Positions 9,914 to 18,936 are shown, counted from the first letter of the stretch. The stretch is DNA of 64,000 bases from Anaerohalosphaeraceae bacterium (GCA_035378985.1 DAOSUR010000002.1:186001-250000); one strand, 5' to 3'. Numbers and translations: made by a program. The notes: generated by a model not told the origin, from the letters alone.

Positions 9914-11074
9914 ATGAAGAACAAAACCGGAGCGATTTTGCTGGCGTTTTTTGTGATGGGGGTCGCCGATGCGATGGGGCCGTTTTCGGAGGCCGTGCGT
10001 CAGAATTATCAGCTGAGCAATGTGATGGCGACGCTGCTGTCCTTCTTTGTGTTTATCGCCTTTGCGGTGTTCAGCGTGCCGGGCGGCGTTCTGGCGGCTA
10101 AAATCGGTAAGAAGAATCTGCTGCTGCTGGGGCTGGGGCTGAATGCGGCGGCAATGCTGATTCCCTGCCTGTTTGAGCCTGGATTCGCCTTTCTGCTGGG
10201 CTGTATTTTTGTGCTGGGGGTGGGCACAACCCTGCTGCAGGTAGCCGGCAATCCCATTTTGCGGGATGTCGGTGCCGAGGGCAAGTACAGCCGGAATCTG
10301 AGTCTGGCGCAGGGGTTCAAGGGGGTCGGCAGCACGATTTCGTCTTATCTGGTCACGGCAGCGGCCGGATTCTTTCTGCTGGAGCGTCTGGGCTGGCGGG
10401 CGGTCTTCCCGATTTTCTTTGTCCTGATGCTGATTACCTTTATCTGGGCGGCCTTGCTGAAGGTTGAGGAAACCAAAGCCGATGTGCCGCCGAGCATCGG
10501 GTCCAGTTTAGCCCTGCTGGGCAAACCGTTTGTTGCCTTTGCCGTCTTTGGAATATTTCTGTATGTAGGGGCGGAGGTGTGCATGGGGCGGTTTTTAATG
10601 CCCCTGATGAAAGGAATGGGAGTGGCGGAAGGCACGGCTTCCAAGTTCGGGCCTGCGTTCTTCTTCCTGATGCTCACGGCCGGGCGGCTTTTGGGGCCGG
10701 TGGTGCTGCATTGGATTACGCCGCGGATATTTTTCGTGATTTCAGCGGTCCTGGGGCTTGCAGGCGCGCTGACTTTGATGTTCGGCAATGCCATGCTGGC
10801 GCCGCTGGGTGTCCTGGCGGCCGGATTGGGCTATGCAAACATCTGGCCGATGCTGTTTTCCATTACGGTCGAAAAAGACCCCAAACACAGCAGTGAGCTG
10901 AGCGGGCTGATGTGTATGGCAATCGCAGGCGGGGCAGTCGTGCCGCTGCTGATGGGCAAGTTTGTGGACAGCGGCTGGGGACAGAACGCCTTTTTGGTTC
11001 CCGCGGTCTGTTTTGTGTATTTGCTGGTGCTTTCGCTATGGAAAGAAGCAAAAAAAGAGGCGGTTTGTGGCTAA
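9914..11074 (+). CDS. FHS-family (FucP-like) MFS sugar permease
   Basis: Inner-membrane sugar transporter of 386 residues, hydrophobic along nearly its whole length with about 12 predicted membrane segments. ATG 9914 has GAGGAA just upstream. Motifs fit the fucose-galactose-glucose:H+ symporter group: an N-terminal AFFVMGVADAMGPF segment, the cytoplasmic loop AKIGKKNLLLLGLGLNA, and in TM4-5 GTTLLQVAGNPILRDVG, where QVAGNP resembles the conserved Q-x-x-x-NP of this group. In the C-terminal half, GLGYANIWPMLFSI fits the family. It sits between secreted mannosidases and a sugar kinase, so it likely imports the released monosaccharide, probably mannose (inference). No SusC/SusD-type importer is present. 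Confidence 0.88.
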   Translation: MKNKTGAILLAFFVMGVADAMGPFSEAVRQNYQLSNVMATLLSFFVFIAFAVFSVPGGVLAAKIGKKNLLLLGLGLNAAAMLIPCLFEPGFAFLLGCIFVLGVGTTLLQVAGNPILRDVGAEGKYSRNLSLAQGFKGVGSTISSYLVTAAAGFFLLERLGWRAVFPIFFVLMLITFIWAALLKVEETKADVPPSIGSSLALLGKPFVAFAVFGIFLYVGAEVCMGRFLMPLMKGMGVAEGTASKFGPAFFFLMLTAGRLLGPVVLHWITPRIFFVISAVLGLAGALTLMFGNAMLAPLGVLAAGLGYANIWPMLFSITVEKDPKHSSELSGLMCMAIAGGAVVPLLMGKFVDSGWGQNAFLVPAVCFVYLLVLSLWKEAKKEAVCG

Positions 11075-11098
11075 TCCTTGCGTTTGGGAGAACAGGAA

Positions 11099-12205
11099 AT
11101 GGAGAATTGGAAGAAAGACCCGAGGACAGTACTGACGCTCGATGCGGGCGGTACAAACTTTGTTTTTTCGGCGATGCAGGGTTTTGAGGAGGTTGTCGAG
11201 CCGGTTCATCTGCCGGCCTATGCGAATGACCTTGCCAAGAGTCTGGAAACGATGGTCAGCGGGTTTCGGCAGGTGAGCAGCCGATTGAAAACAAAGCCGG
11301 CGGCCATCAGTTTTGCCTTTCCCGGGCCGGCGGATTATCCGAACGGAATTATCGATAATGTCGGGAATCTGCCGGCATATGCGGGCGGCGTGGCCCTGAA
11401 AGATTTTCTCGAAGAGACCTTTGGGATTCCGGTTTTTATCAATAATGACGGCGATTTGTTTGCATATGGAGAGGCCATTGCCGGGTTCCTGCCGAAGGTC
11501 AATCGGATGCTCGAGGAGGCCGGCTCGCCGAAGCGGTATTCAAAGCTGTTCGGCGTGACGCTGGGAACAGGATTTGGCGGCGGGATTGTGGCAGACGGCC
11601 GGCTGTATGTCGGGGACAACTCCGCAGCCGGAGAAATCTGGATTGTCCGCCAGAAACGGCATCCGAACAGTTTTGCGGAGGAAGGGGTGAGTATCCGTGC
11701 AGTGCGGGGTTCGTATGCCCGGCTGGCGGGAATCCCGTTTGAACAAGCTCCCAGTCCCAAGGAGATTTATGAAATCGGGATCGGCCAGAGAGAGGGAAAT
11801 CGAGCGGCGGCCGTCGGGGCCTATGCGGAACTGGGTGAAGTCCTCGGCGATGCCCTGGCAAACGCCATTACATTGTTGGATGGGCTGATTGTCATCGGCG
11901 GCGGGCTGTCAGCGGCGTATCCTTTGTTTATCGAGGCGGTGCTGAAGGAAATGAACAGGCAGCTGGAAAGCTACAGCGGCAAGAAGTTTAACCGGCTGGT
12001 GCAGCGGTGCTTTGATTTGGAAAGCGAAGAGGGACGCCGGGCCTTTCTAGCCGGGCAGGTCAAAGAAATTACCGTTCCCGGCTCCCGGCGGACGGTTTGC
12101 TATGATTCGATGAAGCGGATAGGGCTCGGACGGGCGGTGATGGAAACCAGCCGGGCCGTTTCGGTAGGGGCATATGCCTTTGCGTTGAGTCAGCTGGACA
12201 GATAA
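11099..12205 (+). CDS. ROK-family sugar kinase lacking the usual zinc-binding Cys cluster
   Basis: Cytoplasmic kinase of 368 residues. ATG 11099 has GGGAG 8 nt upstream; an in-frame TTG at 11078 is less likely. It has the phosphate-binding motif LTLDAGGTNFVF, the catalytic-Asp region VFINNDGDLFAYGEA, the glycine-rich GVTLGTGFGGGIV and LIVIGGGLSAAYP. It departs from most ROK kinases: after AAGEI the expected GHxx...CxCGxxGC zinc motif is absent, replaced by WIVRQKRHPNSFAEEGVS. It follows the permease by 24 bp and precedes GH125, so it probably phosphorylates the imported hexose (mannose or glucose). Glucokinase versus mannokinase cannot be decided from the sequence. Confidence 0.84.
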   Translation: MENWKKDPRTVLTLDAGGTNFVFSAMQGFEEVVEPVHLPAYANDLAKSLETMVSGFRQVSSRLKTKPAAISFAFPGPADYPNGIIDNVGNLPAYAGGVALKDFLEETFGIPVFINNDGDLFAYGEAIAGFLPKVNRMLEEAGSPKRYSKLFGVTLGTGFGGGIVADGRLYVGDNSAAGEIWIVRQKRHPNSFAEEGVSIRAVRGSYARLAGIPFEQAPSPKEIYEIGIGQREGNRAAAVGAYAELGEVLGDALANAITLLDGLIVIGGGLSAAYPLFIEAVLKEMNRQLESYSGKKFNRLVQRCFDLESEEGRRAFLAGQVKEITVPGSRRTVCYDSMKRIGLGRAVMETSRAVSVGAYAFALSQLDR

Positions 12206-12232
12206 TCGCACAATTCAGGAAAGGAACTGAAG

Positions 12233-13663
12233 ATGATTCGGCTGGAAGCCGTAAGCGGATTGATTCAATGGACGGTCTTGCTGGGATGGGCGGCAGGCGG
12301 GATTGCCCAGGCGGCCGAACAATATGTCTCCCGCCGTCCGCCTGTGGAAAAGAGAACCTTTGTGAGCGAGGCGGTGGAGGAGACGATTCGGCAGGTCAAA
12401 CCGCAGATTCGAGATCCGAAACTGGCCTGGATGTTTGAGAATTGTTTTCCGAATACCCTCGATACGACCGTGGATTTTGAAATCATCGACGGAAAACCCG
12501 ACACCTTTATTATTACGGGCGATATTGATGCAATGTGGCTGCGGGATTCGACCTGTCAGGTCTGGCCTTATATGCCGCTGATTCAAAAAGATGCAAAACT
12601 GCGTCAGATGATTGCAGGACTAATCAATCGTCAGACAAAGTGTGTTCTGCTGGACCCGTATGCGAATGCGTTTTACAAGGATATGAATCGTCCTTCTCAC
12701 TGGGCGTCGGACCGTCCGGCGCCGGGGCCGAGTGTTCATGAGCGCAAATGGGAGGTGGATTCGCTCTGCTATGTGATTCGGCTGGCGTATGAATATTGGC
12801 GGCAAACGGGAGATATGTCCTGTTTTGATGCCGACTGGGACCGGGCGATGCGGCGGATTGTCTCCACATTCAGAACAGAACAGCGAAAGGACGGGCAAAG
12901 TCCCTACCGATTTATCCGGGTTACATCGCGAATGACCGATGCGCCGGTCTTTGACGGGACGGGTCAGCCGATGCGTCCGGCGGGAATGATTGCTTCGATG
13001 TTCCGTCCCTCCGATGATGCGACCGTGCTGCCGTTTTTGGTCCCTTCGAATCTCTTTGCGGTCCAGACGCTGCGGCAGCTTGCGGAAATATACGAGAAGG
13101 GGCGAATAGATAAGACCTTTGCGCGGGAATGCAGGCAGCTGGCCGACGAGGTGGAAAAGGCCGTTTTGAAATGGGGGACAGCCAGACATCTGCAGTTCGG
13201 GACGATTTACGCCTATGAGGCGGACGGATTCGGCAATGTTCTGTTTATGGATGATTCGAATGTGCCCAGCCTGCTGTCGCTGCCGTATCTGGGCATTTGC
13301 CGTCCGAAAGACCCGCTGTATCAGCGGACGCGTCAGTTTCTGCTGAGTGAGTGGAATCCCTGGTATCTGAAAGGCAAAGCCGCCGAAGGGGCCGGCAGCC
13401 CGCATACCGGCAAGACGCATATCTGGCCGATGGGCGTCATTTTGCGGGCGCTGACCAGTCAGGACCCGCAGGAGATTCAGATGTGTCTGCATCTGCTGAA
13501 AACGACAGACGCCGACACGGGTTTTATGCATGAGGCCTTTCATAAAGACAATCCAAACGATTTTACCCGTCATTGGTTTGCCTGGGCAAATACCCTTTTC
13601 GGCGAACTGATTCTGAAGGTGTATCACGAACATCCGGACCTGCTGAAGCTGGAAGAGATTTAA
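12233..13663 (+). CDS. GH125-family exo-alpha-1,6-mannosidase
   Basis: 476 residues, starting at ATG 12233 behind AAAGGA, with a signal peptide (WTVLLGWAAGGIAQAAE). The (alpha/alpha)6 barrel shows the GH125 signature GDIDAMWLRDSTCQVWPY near residue 97, then HERKWEVDSLCYVIRLAY, DDSNVPSLLSLPYLG and near the C-terminus MHEAFHKDNPNDFTRHW, all strongly conserved in the family. Characterised members invert alpha-1,6-linked mannose from the non-reducing end, which fits finishing the products of GH76 and GH92. It ends in TAA 10 bp before the GxGYxYP gene, as part of the same operon. Confidence 0.92.
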   Translation: MIRLEAVSGLIQWTVLLGWAAGGIAQAAEQYVSRRPPVEKRTFVSEAVEETIRQVKPQIRDPKLAWMFENCFPNTLDTTVDFEIIDGKPDTFIITGDIDAMWLRDSTCQVWPYMPLIQKDAKLRQMIAGLINRQTKCVLLDPYANAFYKDMNRPSHWASDRPAPGPSVHERKWEVDSLCYVIRLAYEYWRQTGDMSCFDADWDRAMRRIVSTFRTEQRKDGQSPYRFIRVTSRMTDAPVFDGTGQPMRPAGMIASMFRPSDDATVLPFLVPSNLFAVQTLRQLAEIYEKGRIDKTFARECRQLADEVEKAVLKWGTARHLQFGTIYAYEADGFGNVLFMDDSNVPSLLSLPYLGICRPKDPLYQRTRQFLLSEWNPWYLKGKAAEGAGSPHTGKTHIWPMGVILRALTSQDPQEIQMCLHLLKTTDADTGFMHEAFHKDNPNDFTRHWFAWANTLFGELILKVYHEHPDLLKLEEI

Positions 13664-13673
13664 GGGGCGATTT

Positions 13674-15311
13674 ATGAATTTTCTTGTTTTGACGGCTGCC
13701 GTCCTGTGTCTGGGCGGCAGTACGGCGGAGAGTGTGTCTGCAGAAAAACTTTCCATCCAGCGAAGTCCGCTGTATGGCCCCCTCAAGCCGCTGGAGACAG
13801 GGCAAACCATCTATGTGTTTGTCAAAAAAGCGGATACGCCGGACAGTCAGTTTGTTGCCGTGCAGACCCTGCAGGGGATTGCGGCTCGAACGAGCGGCCC
13901 TCGGATTTGGATTGACTTGGGAGATCCGACGTTTCCGGAATATCTTTCCGCCAAATACCGGGTTGTATTTGACCGAACGTATGCAGAAGATTTTGCAGGC
14001 CTCCTTGCTGCCCTGAAGTCCTGTACGAGCAGCCGGTATGTGTTGTATGATTTGCGTGATCGGCCCTCGCTGAGTGCGGCGACGACGATGGCGGGGCTTC
14101 TGGACGCGCCGGCGGCGGATGTCAGTCTCCAGGAGGTTTTTGAAAGGGCCGGCTATTCGACGGCTATGGATCTGCGTGAGAAAGACTGCCGATGGGTGTA
14201 TGAGAATTATAGGAAGCAGATAAGTCCGGAGGCGATTATCATTCACACCCATACCCGCCGGCAGCATCCGAGTGCGGCCTTTCTCCGAGACTGGGGACCG
14301 GCGCTGCGGGCACTGGACTGGTGGTATCCGGATAAGGAGCTCTCACGGAAGGTCTATCAGGAAATCGCTGTCTGCTCACCGGTGTACGGCTGGCAGTCAC
14401 CGACTTCCTCCGATGAAGGGGTGACGATTCAGCAGCATTCGGAGTCCGGTTTTTTTCAGATTCCCTCGGACTGGATGGTGAATCTGTCGGTTCACGCTTC
14501 TCTGGGGCCGGTGATGAAGGAGCGGCGGTTTGTCCAAAAAGCCGAACGAAAAGAGCCCGTACGGCAGGAAGGGGTTCATACCGTTACCTTCATTCTGAGT
14601 GATATGGACAACATTTTGACGGAAATCGGCACACATTCCTTCTTCTCGAACCGCCGGTTTTACCGAAATCCTCATCGGGGACAATTTCCGATGGGCTGGG
14701 GAATGGCCCCGGCTTTGGTCGAGTTATCCCCCGGTGGGGTGGAGATGTGGTACGAGAAGGCGACGGAAAAAGATGCCTTTGTCGGATACTGCGGACTGGG
14801 GTATTTTTATCCGAGTCATTTTCCAGCCATGGACGTGCATGCAGAACGGCTCAAAGACTATTTGGAGCGGGCGGACCTGCGGACGCTTTTGCTGATTGAC
14901 CGGCTGGAGCCCGCCAAACGGCTCACGGAGGATTATGCCCATATCCTCGAGCCCTTTGCACAAATCGACTGCCTGCGGGGATTTTTCTATCTGGAGTATA
15001 TGGCGTATGCTCATTCAGAAGGGCGGATTTTCTGGGTCGGCGAAAAACCCATTGTAACGGCCCGTTTTGATTTCCGGCAGGAAAAATTTTACCCGCATGT
15101 GCGTTCCAGTCCGGAGGAACTTGCGGCGGCTCTGAATGCCATGCCGAAAAATCCGAACAGCCCGGATGGATACAGTTTCGTAACAGTTCATGCCTGGAGC
15201 CGAGGGTTGGACGAGGTGTATGAGACCATCCGACTTCTGGAGCCCGACGTACGCGTTGTCGGTCCGGAAGAATTTATTGAGCTGATTCGGCTGAATCTGT
15301 GGCCGAAGTGA
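13674..15311 (+). CDS. GxGYxYP-domain protein, putative glycoside hydrolase
   Basis: 545 residues with a short signal peptide (MNFLVLTAAVLCLGGSTA). The domain is named after GxGYxYP, here read as GLGYFYP near residue 375. Other family-like pieces are TFILSDMDNI, FPMGWGMAPALVELSP and FVTVHAWSRGLDEV. Members are annotated as putative glycoside hydrolases and often sit in polysaccharide loci, but no activity is established here. It closes the glycan operon. Its last 38 bp overlap the convergent minus-strand membrane gene, leaving no room for a simple terminator. Confidence 0.82.
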   Translation: MNFLVLTAAVLCLGGSTAESVSAEKLSIQRSPLYGPLKPLETGQTIYVFVKKADTPDSQFVAVQTLQGIAARTSGPRIWIDLGDPTFPEYLSAKYRVVFDRTYAEDFAGLLAALKSCTSSRYVLYDLRDRPSLSAATTMAGLLDAPAADVSLQEVFERAGYSTAMDLREKDCRWVYENYRKQISPEAIIIHTHTRRQHPSAAFLRDWGPALRALDWWYPDKELSRKVYQEIAVCSPVYGWQSPTSSDEGVTIQQHSESGFFQIPSDWMVNLSVHASLGPVMKERRFVQKAERKEPVRQEGVHTVTFILSDMDNILTEIGTHSFFSNRRFYRNPHRGQFPMGWGMAPALVELSPGGVEMWYEKATEKDAFVGYCGLGYFYPSHFPAMDVHAERLKDYLERADLRTLLLIDRLEPAKRLTEDYAHILEPFAQIDCLRGFFYLEYMAYAHSEGRIFWVGEKPIVTARFDFRQEKFYPHVRSSPEELAAALNAMPKNPNSPDGYSFVTVHAWSRGLDEVYETIRLLEPDVRVVGPEEFIELIRLNLWPK

Positions 15312-15975
15312 GCGGCTTGGGCTTAGATTCGGCTGAAAATCGCCACGACAGAAAACTGATGTACAAAAGCATCAGATGAGCGGCCGTTTCGAGCACTTCC
15401 TCCAGTCCGACATGCAGTTCGTGTTCAAGGGGGAGATGGAGTATACGAAATCCGCGTCGGGCTGTGAATTGAGAAAGACCGTACGTGATAAAGGCGGCAA
15501 AAAGCCAGATTTTCATGGGATGCCACTGATGAAGGATTTTCAGGGCTTTTTTCCATCTCCATGCGAACGCAGCCAAAACGGCTAATGCTATGTAAATGCC
15601 TGTACTCGTGCCGTTGAAGTGCCATTCGCGGAGAAAGAAGGCCCCCGTCAGGGTGGTTAAGAGGATAAAGAGCGGATGGCGTTCTCGGCAGGTTCTCGCA
15701 AAAAAAACAAGGAAAGCGGGGGCCAGAATAAGCAGGGCCAGGATTTCGTGCGTGCTTTTTTTGTAAAAGGCGGTCCAGCCCGTAAAATAAGCCAGGTAAA
15801 CTGACAGAAAAACAGCCAAAGGCAGCCCGAGCGGCAGCCGGAGCCAAACCGATTCCTTGTTCCCTGTGGGAATGGTATTTGTTTTCGTACCGGTCTCAAG
15901 ACGAGCCCGGAGAAAGCTGAAAACTTTTGCGAAGGATAAGGCCGAAGCGGTTTGATTTATTGTCTTCCGTCCCAT
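15274..15975 (-). CDS. Polytopic membrane protein of unknown function
   Basis: About 233 residues from ATG 15975; an upstream ATG at 16002 is also possible. Both overlap the end of sppA, suggesting coupled translation. The protein is strongly hydrophobic with 6-7 likely membrane segments (LPLAVFLSVYLAYFTGW, EILALLILAPAFLVFFA, GIYIALAVLAAFAW, KIWLFAAFITYGLSQF, HLMLLYISFLSW). HELHVGLEEVLE and the scattered Arg/His offer no recognisable catalytic pattern. I do not recognise a family. As last gene of a run with sppA it may have an envelope role, but this is only context. Confidence 0.6.
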   Translation of the reverse strand: MGRKTINQTASALSFAKVFSFLRARLETGTKTNTIPTGNKESVWLRLPLGLPLAVFLSVYLAYFTGWTAFYKKSTHEILALLILAPAFLVFFARTCRERHPLFILLTTLTGAFFLREWHFNGTSTGIYIALAVLAAFAWRWKKALKILHQWHPMKIWLFAAFITYGLSQFTARRGFRILHLPLEHELHVGLEEVLETAAHLMLLYISFLSWRFSAESKPKPLTSATDSAESAQ

Positions 15976-17024
15976 AGATACATCAGTTGAGGTGTGGTCC
16001 ATTGATGGAGAGTTTTTGTGTCGAATTTGAACGAAGTTTTTTCCTGTACGGCCAGCAGGTCCCAGAAAGCCAAACGCTCTTTGTATTCAATAACCCGGCA
16101 GCCCTGAATCCCGGCCAATTGTTCGGTGACGGCCACGGCATCGTGAAGGTAGCCGATTTGATCAATCAGCCGTTTTTGGAGGGCTTCCGAAGCGGGATAA
16201 ATGCTGCCGTCGGCAAGACGGCGTACTTCTTCGGGAGTCAAAACATCGCGTCGGCCTTCGCAGACGACTTCGAGAAATCGCTCAAAGGCGGGCTGAATCA
16301 GTTTTTCCTTCAGGTAGGCGGTTTGTTCTTCCGTTGTTCGATGGAAAAGACTGGGCCAGTCTTTCTTTTCGCCGCTTTTGACAACTACCGGATTGATGCC
16401 GAGTTTCTGCTCGAGCAGGTCCTGAATCACCAGATGGCTCATAATCACGCCGATGGAGCCGGTGATAACGGTCGGTTCTGCAACAATCTTGTCGCAGGCG
16501 ACCGCAGAATAGTAGCCGCCGGAAGCCGCTACAGACTGCATAAAGGCGACGGCGGGTTTGCCTGTCTGTTCCCGAAAACGTTTGATTTCATTATAAATCT
16601 GGTCGCTGGAGGAGACATATCCGCCCGGGCTGTCGATTCGGACAATCACGCCACGTACAGAGGAGTCATCAGCGGCCTGTTCAAGCTGTTTGCGTACCAG
16701 TTCACTGGCGGTTTCATCAATGAGGTCTTTGAGATTGATAACGGCCAGTGTTTGGTGACGGGGACCGTCAATGAGGACGGATTCTTCAAACGGCTGCTCA
16801 AGGCCGCTGAAAGCAGTACTGGAGACGAGGGCGGCCATGCCCCCTAAAGCCAGCAAAAGGAGCAGGTTGGTCAGGATAGAAAGAACCAGCACTACTCCCC
16901 AGAAAATTTTCCAGCCGAGTCCTTTTTTGCGAGGAGGAGGCGGAGGAGGAGACTGCAGGGGAATCGCTGTCGGAATCGGAGCCGACTGTGACGGCTCTGC
17001 CGGTGTATAGTGGTCAAAATCCAT
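15957..17024 (-). CDS. sppA: Signal peptide peptidase SppA (S49 serine protease), short form
   Basis: 355 residues. A proline-rich cytoplasmic N-terminus (IPLQSPPPPPPRKK) is followed by one membrane anchor (IFWGVVLVLSILTNLLLLLA) and a single S49 domain. VRIDSPGGYVSSSDQIYNEI, AFMQSVAASGGYYSA (nucleophile Ser in ASGG) and VVKSGEKKDW (candidate general-base Lys) match the Ser-Lys dyad of the bacterial short-form enzyme. It degrades residual signal peptides in the membrane. It is separated from umuC by about 150 bp, so it may have its own promoter. It ends inside the start of the downstream membrane gene. Confidence 0.9.
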   Translation of the reverse strand: MDFDHYTPAEPSQSAPIPTAIPLQSPPPPPPRKKGLGWKIFWGVVLVLSILTNLLLLLALGGMAALVSSTAFSGLEQPFEESVLIDGPRHQTLAVINLKDLIDETASELVRKQLEQAADDSSVRGVIVRIDSPGGYVSSSDQIYNEIKRFREQTGKPAVAFMQSVAASGGYYSAVACDKIVAEPTVITGSIGVIMSHLVIQDLLEQKLGINPVVVKSGEKKDWPSLFHRTTEEQTAYLKEKLIQPAFERFLEVVCEGRRDVLTPEEVRRLADGSIYPASEALQKRLIDQIGYLHDAVAVTEQLAGIQGCRVIEYKERLAFWDLLAVQEKTSFKFDTKTLHQWTTPQLMYLWDGRQ

Positions 17025-17172
17025 AATAAATCCTTTCAGACACTAATTTTATTGGAATTGTAAGAAGCCGGCGGAGAGCTGTCAAGGAACTGTTCTTGGC
17101 GATCTGGGATGGTCAAGCCCGGGGGAACTCCCTGCGGTGACATTGCGGCTCCGGAATACGGCTGTGTCTGTT

Positions 17173-18465
17173 TTATGAAACGATGGGCAGGTCGCTCCAG
17201 CGGGTTGTGAAGGCGGGGGATTTACACCGGAAGATGGTTCGCCAGGGCTGCCGGATTCCTTCAGATGCGAAGAAAACCTGTTTTTTGGCGGCATTGAGGC
17301 GGTCAAGAACCTGCATCAGCCGACTATCTCGTCGGCGGACCGGCAGATTGTCGAACAGATTGGGCTGCACCTTATCCGCCGGCACCAGACCGCTCAGCAG
17401 AACGCCGGCTTTGTGGAATGCAACATTCGGACGGTACACCCGAGGCAGGAGAGTTTGAGCGGCTTTCATCATTTCGAGGGTGCTTTGTGTAGCGGTTTCA
17501 AAGATAAAAGAGGCCGAAGGAGCACAGAAAGGAGCACTGCCGAAGGGGCTGTTTCGGGCAAAGACGGTCAGGATTTGGGCGCATAATTTCTGCTGCCGCA
17601 GTTTCTCCGCCGCCCGCGACAGGTAGGAGCTGACTGCTTCCTGCAGATGTTCCAGCGTCCGGACGGGCTGACCGAAACTCCGTGAGACCATAATATTTTG
17701 GTTGGCTTCAGGCGATTCTTCCAGCCGAAAACACACCTGGCCTCTTAGTTCCAGAACCGTTCGGGCCGCACTGACGGAAAAGCGTTTCTGAATCCAGCCG
17801 GCATCCGCCTGTGCCAGATGAAGGGCGGTCCGGATACCCAGCGGCCGCAGTTTTTCCGAAAGGCGGCGTCCGATTCCCCAGACCTTTTCTACATCGATTT
17901 GCTCCAGAATGGACGGAAGGCATTCCGTTCGGCTCAGGTCGAAAACGCCTTCGAGGTCCGCATGATTTTTAGCCCAATGATTGGCAATTTTGGCCAGGGT
18001 TTTGGTGGGGGCGATTCCGACGGAGACAGGGATACCCGTCCACTGAAGAACCGTGCGGCGGATTCGGCGGCCGACGTCCGATGAGGCGCCGGAAAGCCCC
18101 TGAAGGGACAAAAAGGCCTCATCAATCGAATAAATCTCCAAAGAAGGGGTAAACGTCGCCAGCGTCTGCATCACGCGGTCCGACATATCAGCATAAAGGG
18201 TATAATTGGATGACAAGACGGCCGCCTGATGGTCTTCAAGAAGCTCCCGGACACGGAAGTAGGGGATTCCCATCGGGATGCCGAGTGCCTTGACCTCCTC
18301 GCTGCGGGCTACGACGCATCCGTCATTGTTGGAAAGCACCACAACCGGCCTGCGGTGCAGCTTCGGATTGAAGACCCTCTCGCAGGAGACGTAAAAATTG
18401 TTGCAGTCCACCAGCGCAAAGAGCGGGCCTATAACGGATGAATGACACTGGTTACCACACCCCAT
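17173..18465 (-). CDS. umuC: UmuC, catalytic subunit of error-prone DNA polymerase V
   Basis: 430 residues, normal for UmuC (about 420). The Y-family palm motifs are clear: LVDCNNFYVSCERVF at the N-terminus, SNNDGCVVARSEEVK, and the catalytic SIDEAFLSL with its Asp-Glu pair. GIAPTKTLAKIANHWAK, the helix-hairpin-helix VWGIGRRLSEKLRPLGI and the little-finger start MVSRSFGQPV follow. The C-terminus retains QPNLFDN, resembling the beta-clamp-binding region of UmuC (QxLNLFD). The only sensible start, ATG 18465, lies inside umuD (37-bp overlap), so expression is coupled to umuD. It performs translesion synthesis after DNA damage. Confidence 0.95.
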   Translation of the reverse strand: MGCGNQCHSSVIGPLFALVDCNNFYVSCERVFNPKLHRRPVVVLSNNDGCVVARSEEVKALGIPMGIPYFRVRELLEDHQAAVLSSNYTLYADMSDRVMQTLATFTPSLEIYSIDEAFLSLQGLSGASSDVGRRIRRTVLQWTGIPVSVGIAPTKTLAKIANHWAKNHADLEGVFDLSRTECLPSILEQIDVEKVWGIGRRLSEKLRPLGIRTALHLAQADAGWIQKRFSVSAARTVLELRGQVCFRLEESPEANQNIMVSRSFGQPVRTLEHLQEAVSSYLSRAAEKLRQQKLCAQILTVFARNSPFGSAPFCAPSASFIFETATQSTLEMMKAAQTLLPRVYRPNVAFHKAGVLLSGLVPADKVQPNLFDNLPVRRRDSRLMQVLDRLNAAKKQVFFASEGIRQPWRTIFRCKSPAFTTRWSDLPIVS

Positions 18466-18854
18466 ACTTCAAATTCCGTTTCTTTTTTGATTTCCTGGAC
18501 GGGGTATTTGCTGTTTTCCGGTTCGAGCACGGGCTTGCCGCGTTTGATTCGAAGCCGTTTGACCGTCAGCTCCCCATTGACGACGGCGATGACGACGTTG
18601 CCGGAGCGGGGCTCGAGGGAGCGGTCCACCACCAAAAGATCGCCGTCGTGGATGCCGGCCCCTTCCATAGAGTCGCCTGAAACCCGCACAAAAAATGTGG
18701 CCGGAGGATTTTTGACAAGGTACTGATTCAGGTCCAGTTTGTTCTCTTCATAGTCCGCCGCCGGCGAGGGAAAACCGGCCCGAATCCGGGCGGTAAAAAC
18801 CGGGAAAGCCCGCCTGCTTCGTTTGATGCGGTAAATGGATTTGATCACGGCCAT
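18429..18854 (-). CDS. umuD: UmuD, S24 self-cleaving subunit of DNA polymerase V
   Basis: 141 residues, the normal length. The autocleavage site is probable at the Ala-Gly of RIRAGFPSPAADY. The catalytic Ser is in SGDSMEGAGIHDGD and the Lys in GELTVKRL, giving the Ser-Lys dyad shared with LexA. RecA-stimulated cleavage to UmuD' activates the UmuC polymerase in characterised systems. It is the first gene of a two-gene umuDC unit and is preceded by a near-consensus promoter whose -10 lies within a palindrome (18881-18900). Confidence 0.95.
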   Translation of the reverse strand: MAVIKSIYRIKRSRRAFPVFTARIRAGFPSPAADYEENKLDLNQYLVKNPPATFFVRVSGDSMEGAGIHDGDLLVVDRSLEPRSGNVVIAVVNGELTVKRLRIKRGKPVLEPENSKYPVQEIKKETEFEVWGVVTSVIHPL

Positions 18855-18880
18855 TTTTCAAAACCCCTGCGGTTTTTCTA

Positions 18881-18916
18881 TCCCGACAGCATACTCGGGA
18901 CGGAAAAGGATGTCAA
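18881..18916 (-). promoter_or_regulatory. umuDC promoter with a palindromic candidate SOS operator
   Basis: Reading the minus strand: -35 TTGACA at 18916-18911, a 17-nt spacer and -10 TATGCT at 18893-18888. The -10 sits in the centre of the perfect inverted repeat TCCCGA-N8-TCGGGA (18881-18900). The position over the -10 suits a repressor, and LexA is the obvious candidate for umuDC. The sequence is neither the enterobacterial CTGT-N8-ACAG nor the Bacillus-type box, so LexA binding is inference. Confidence 0.7.
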
Positions 18917-18936
18917 ACACTTGCGAGGAGAAAGGA

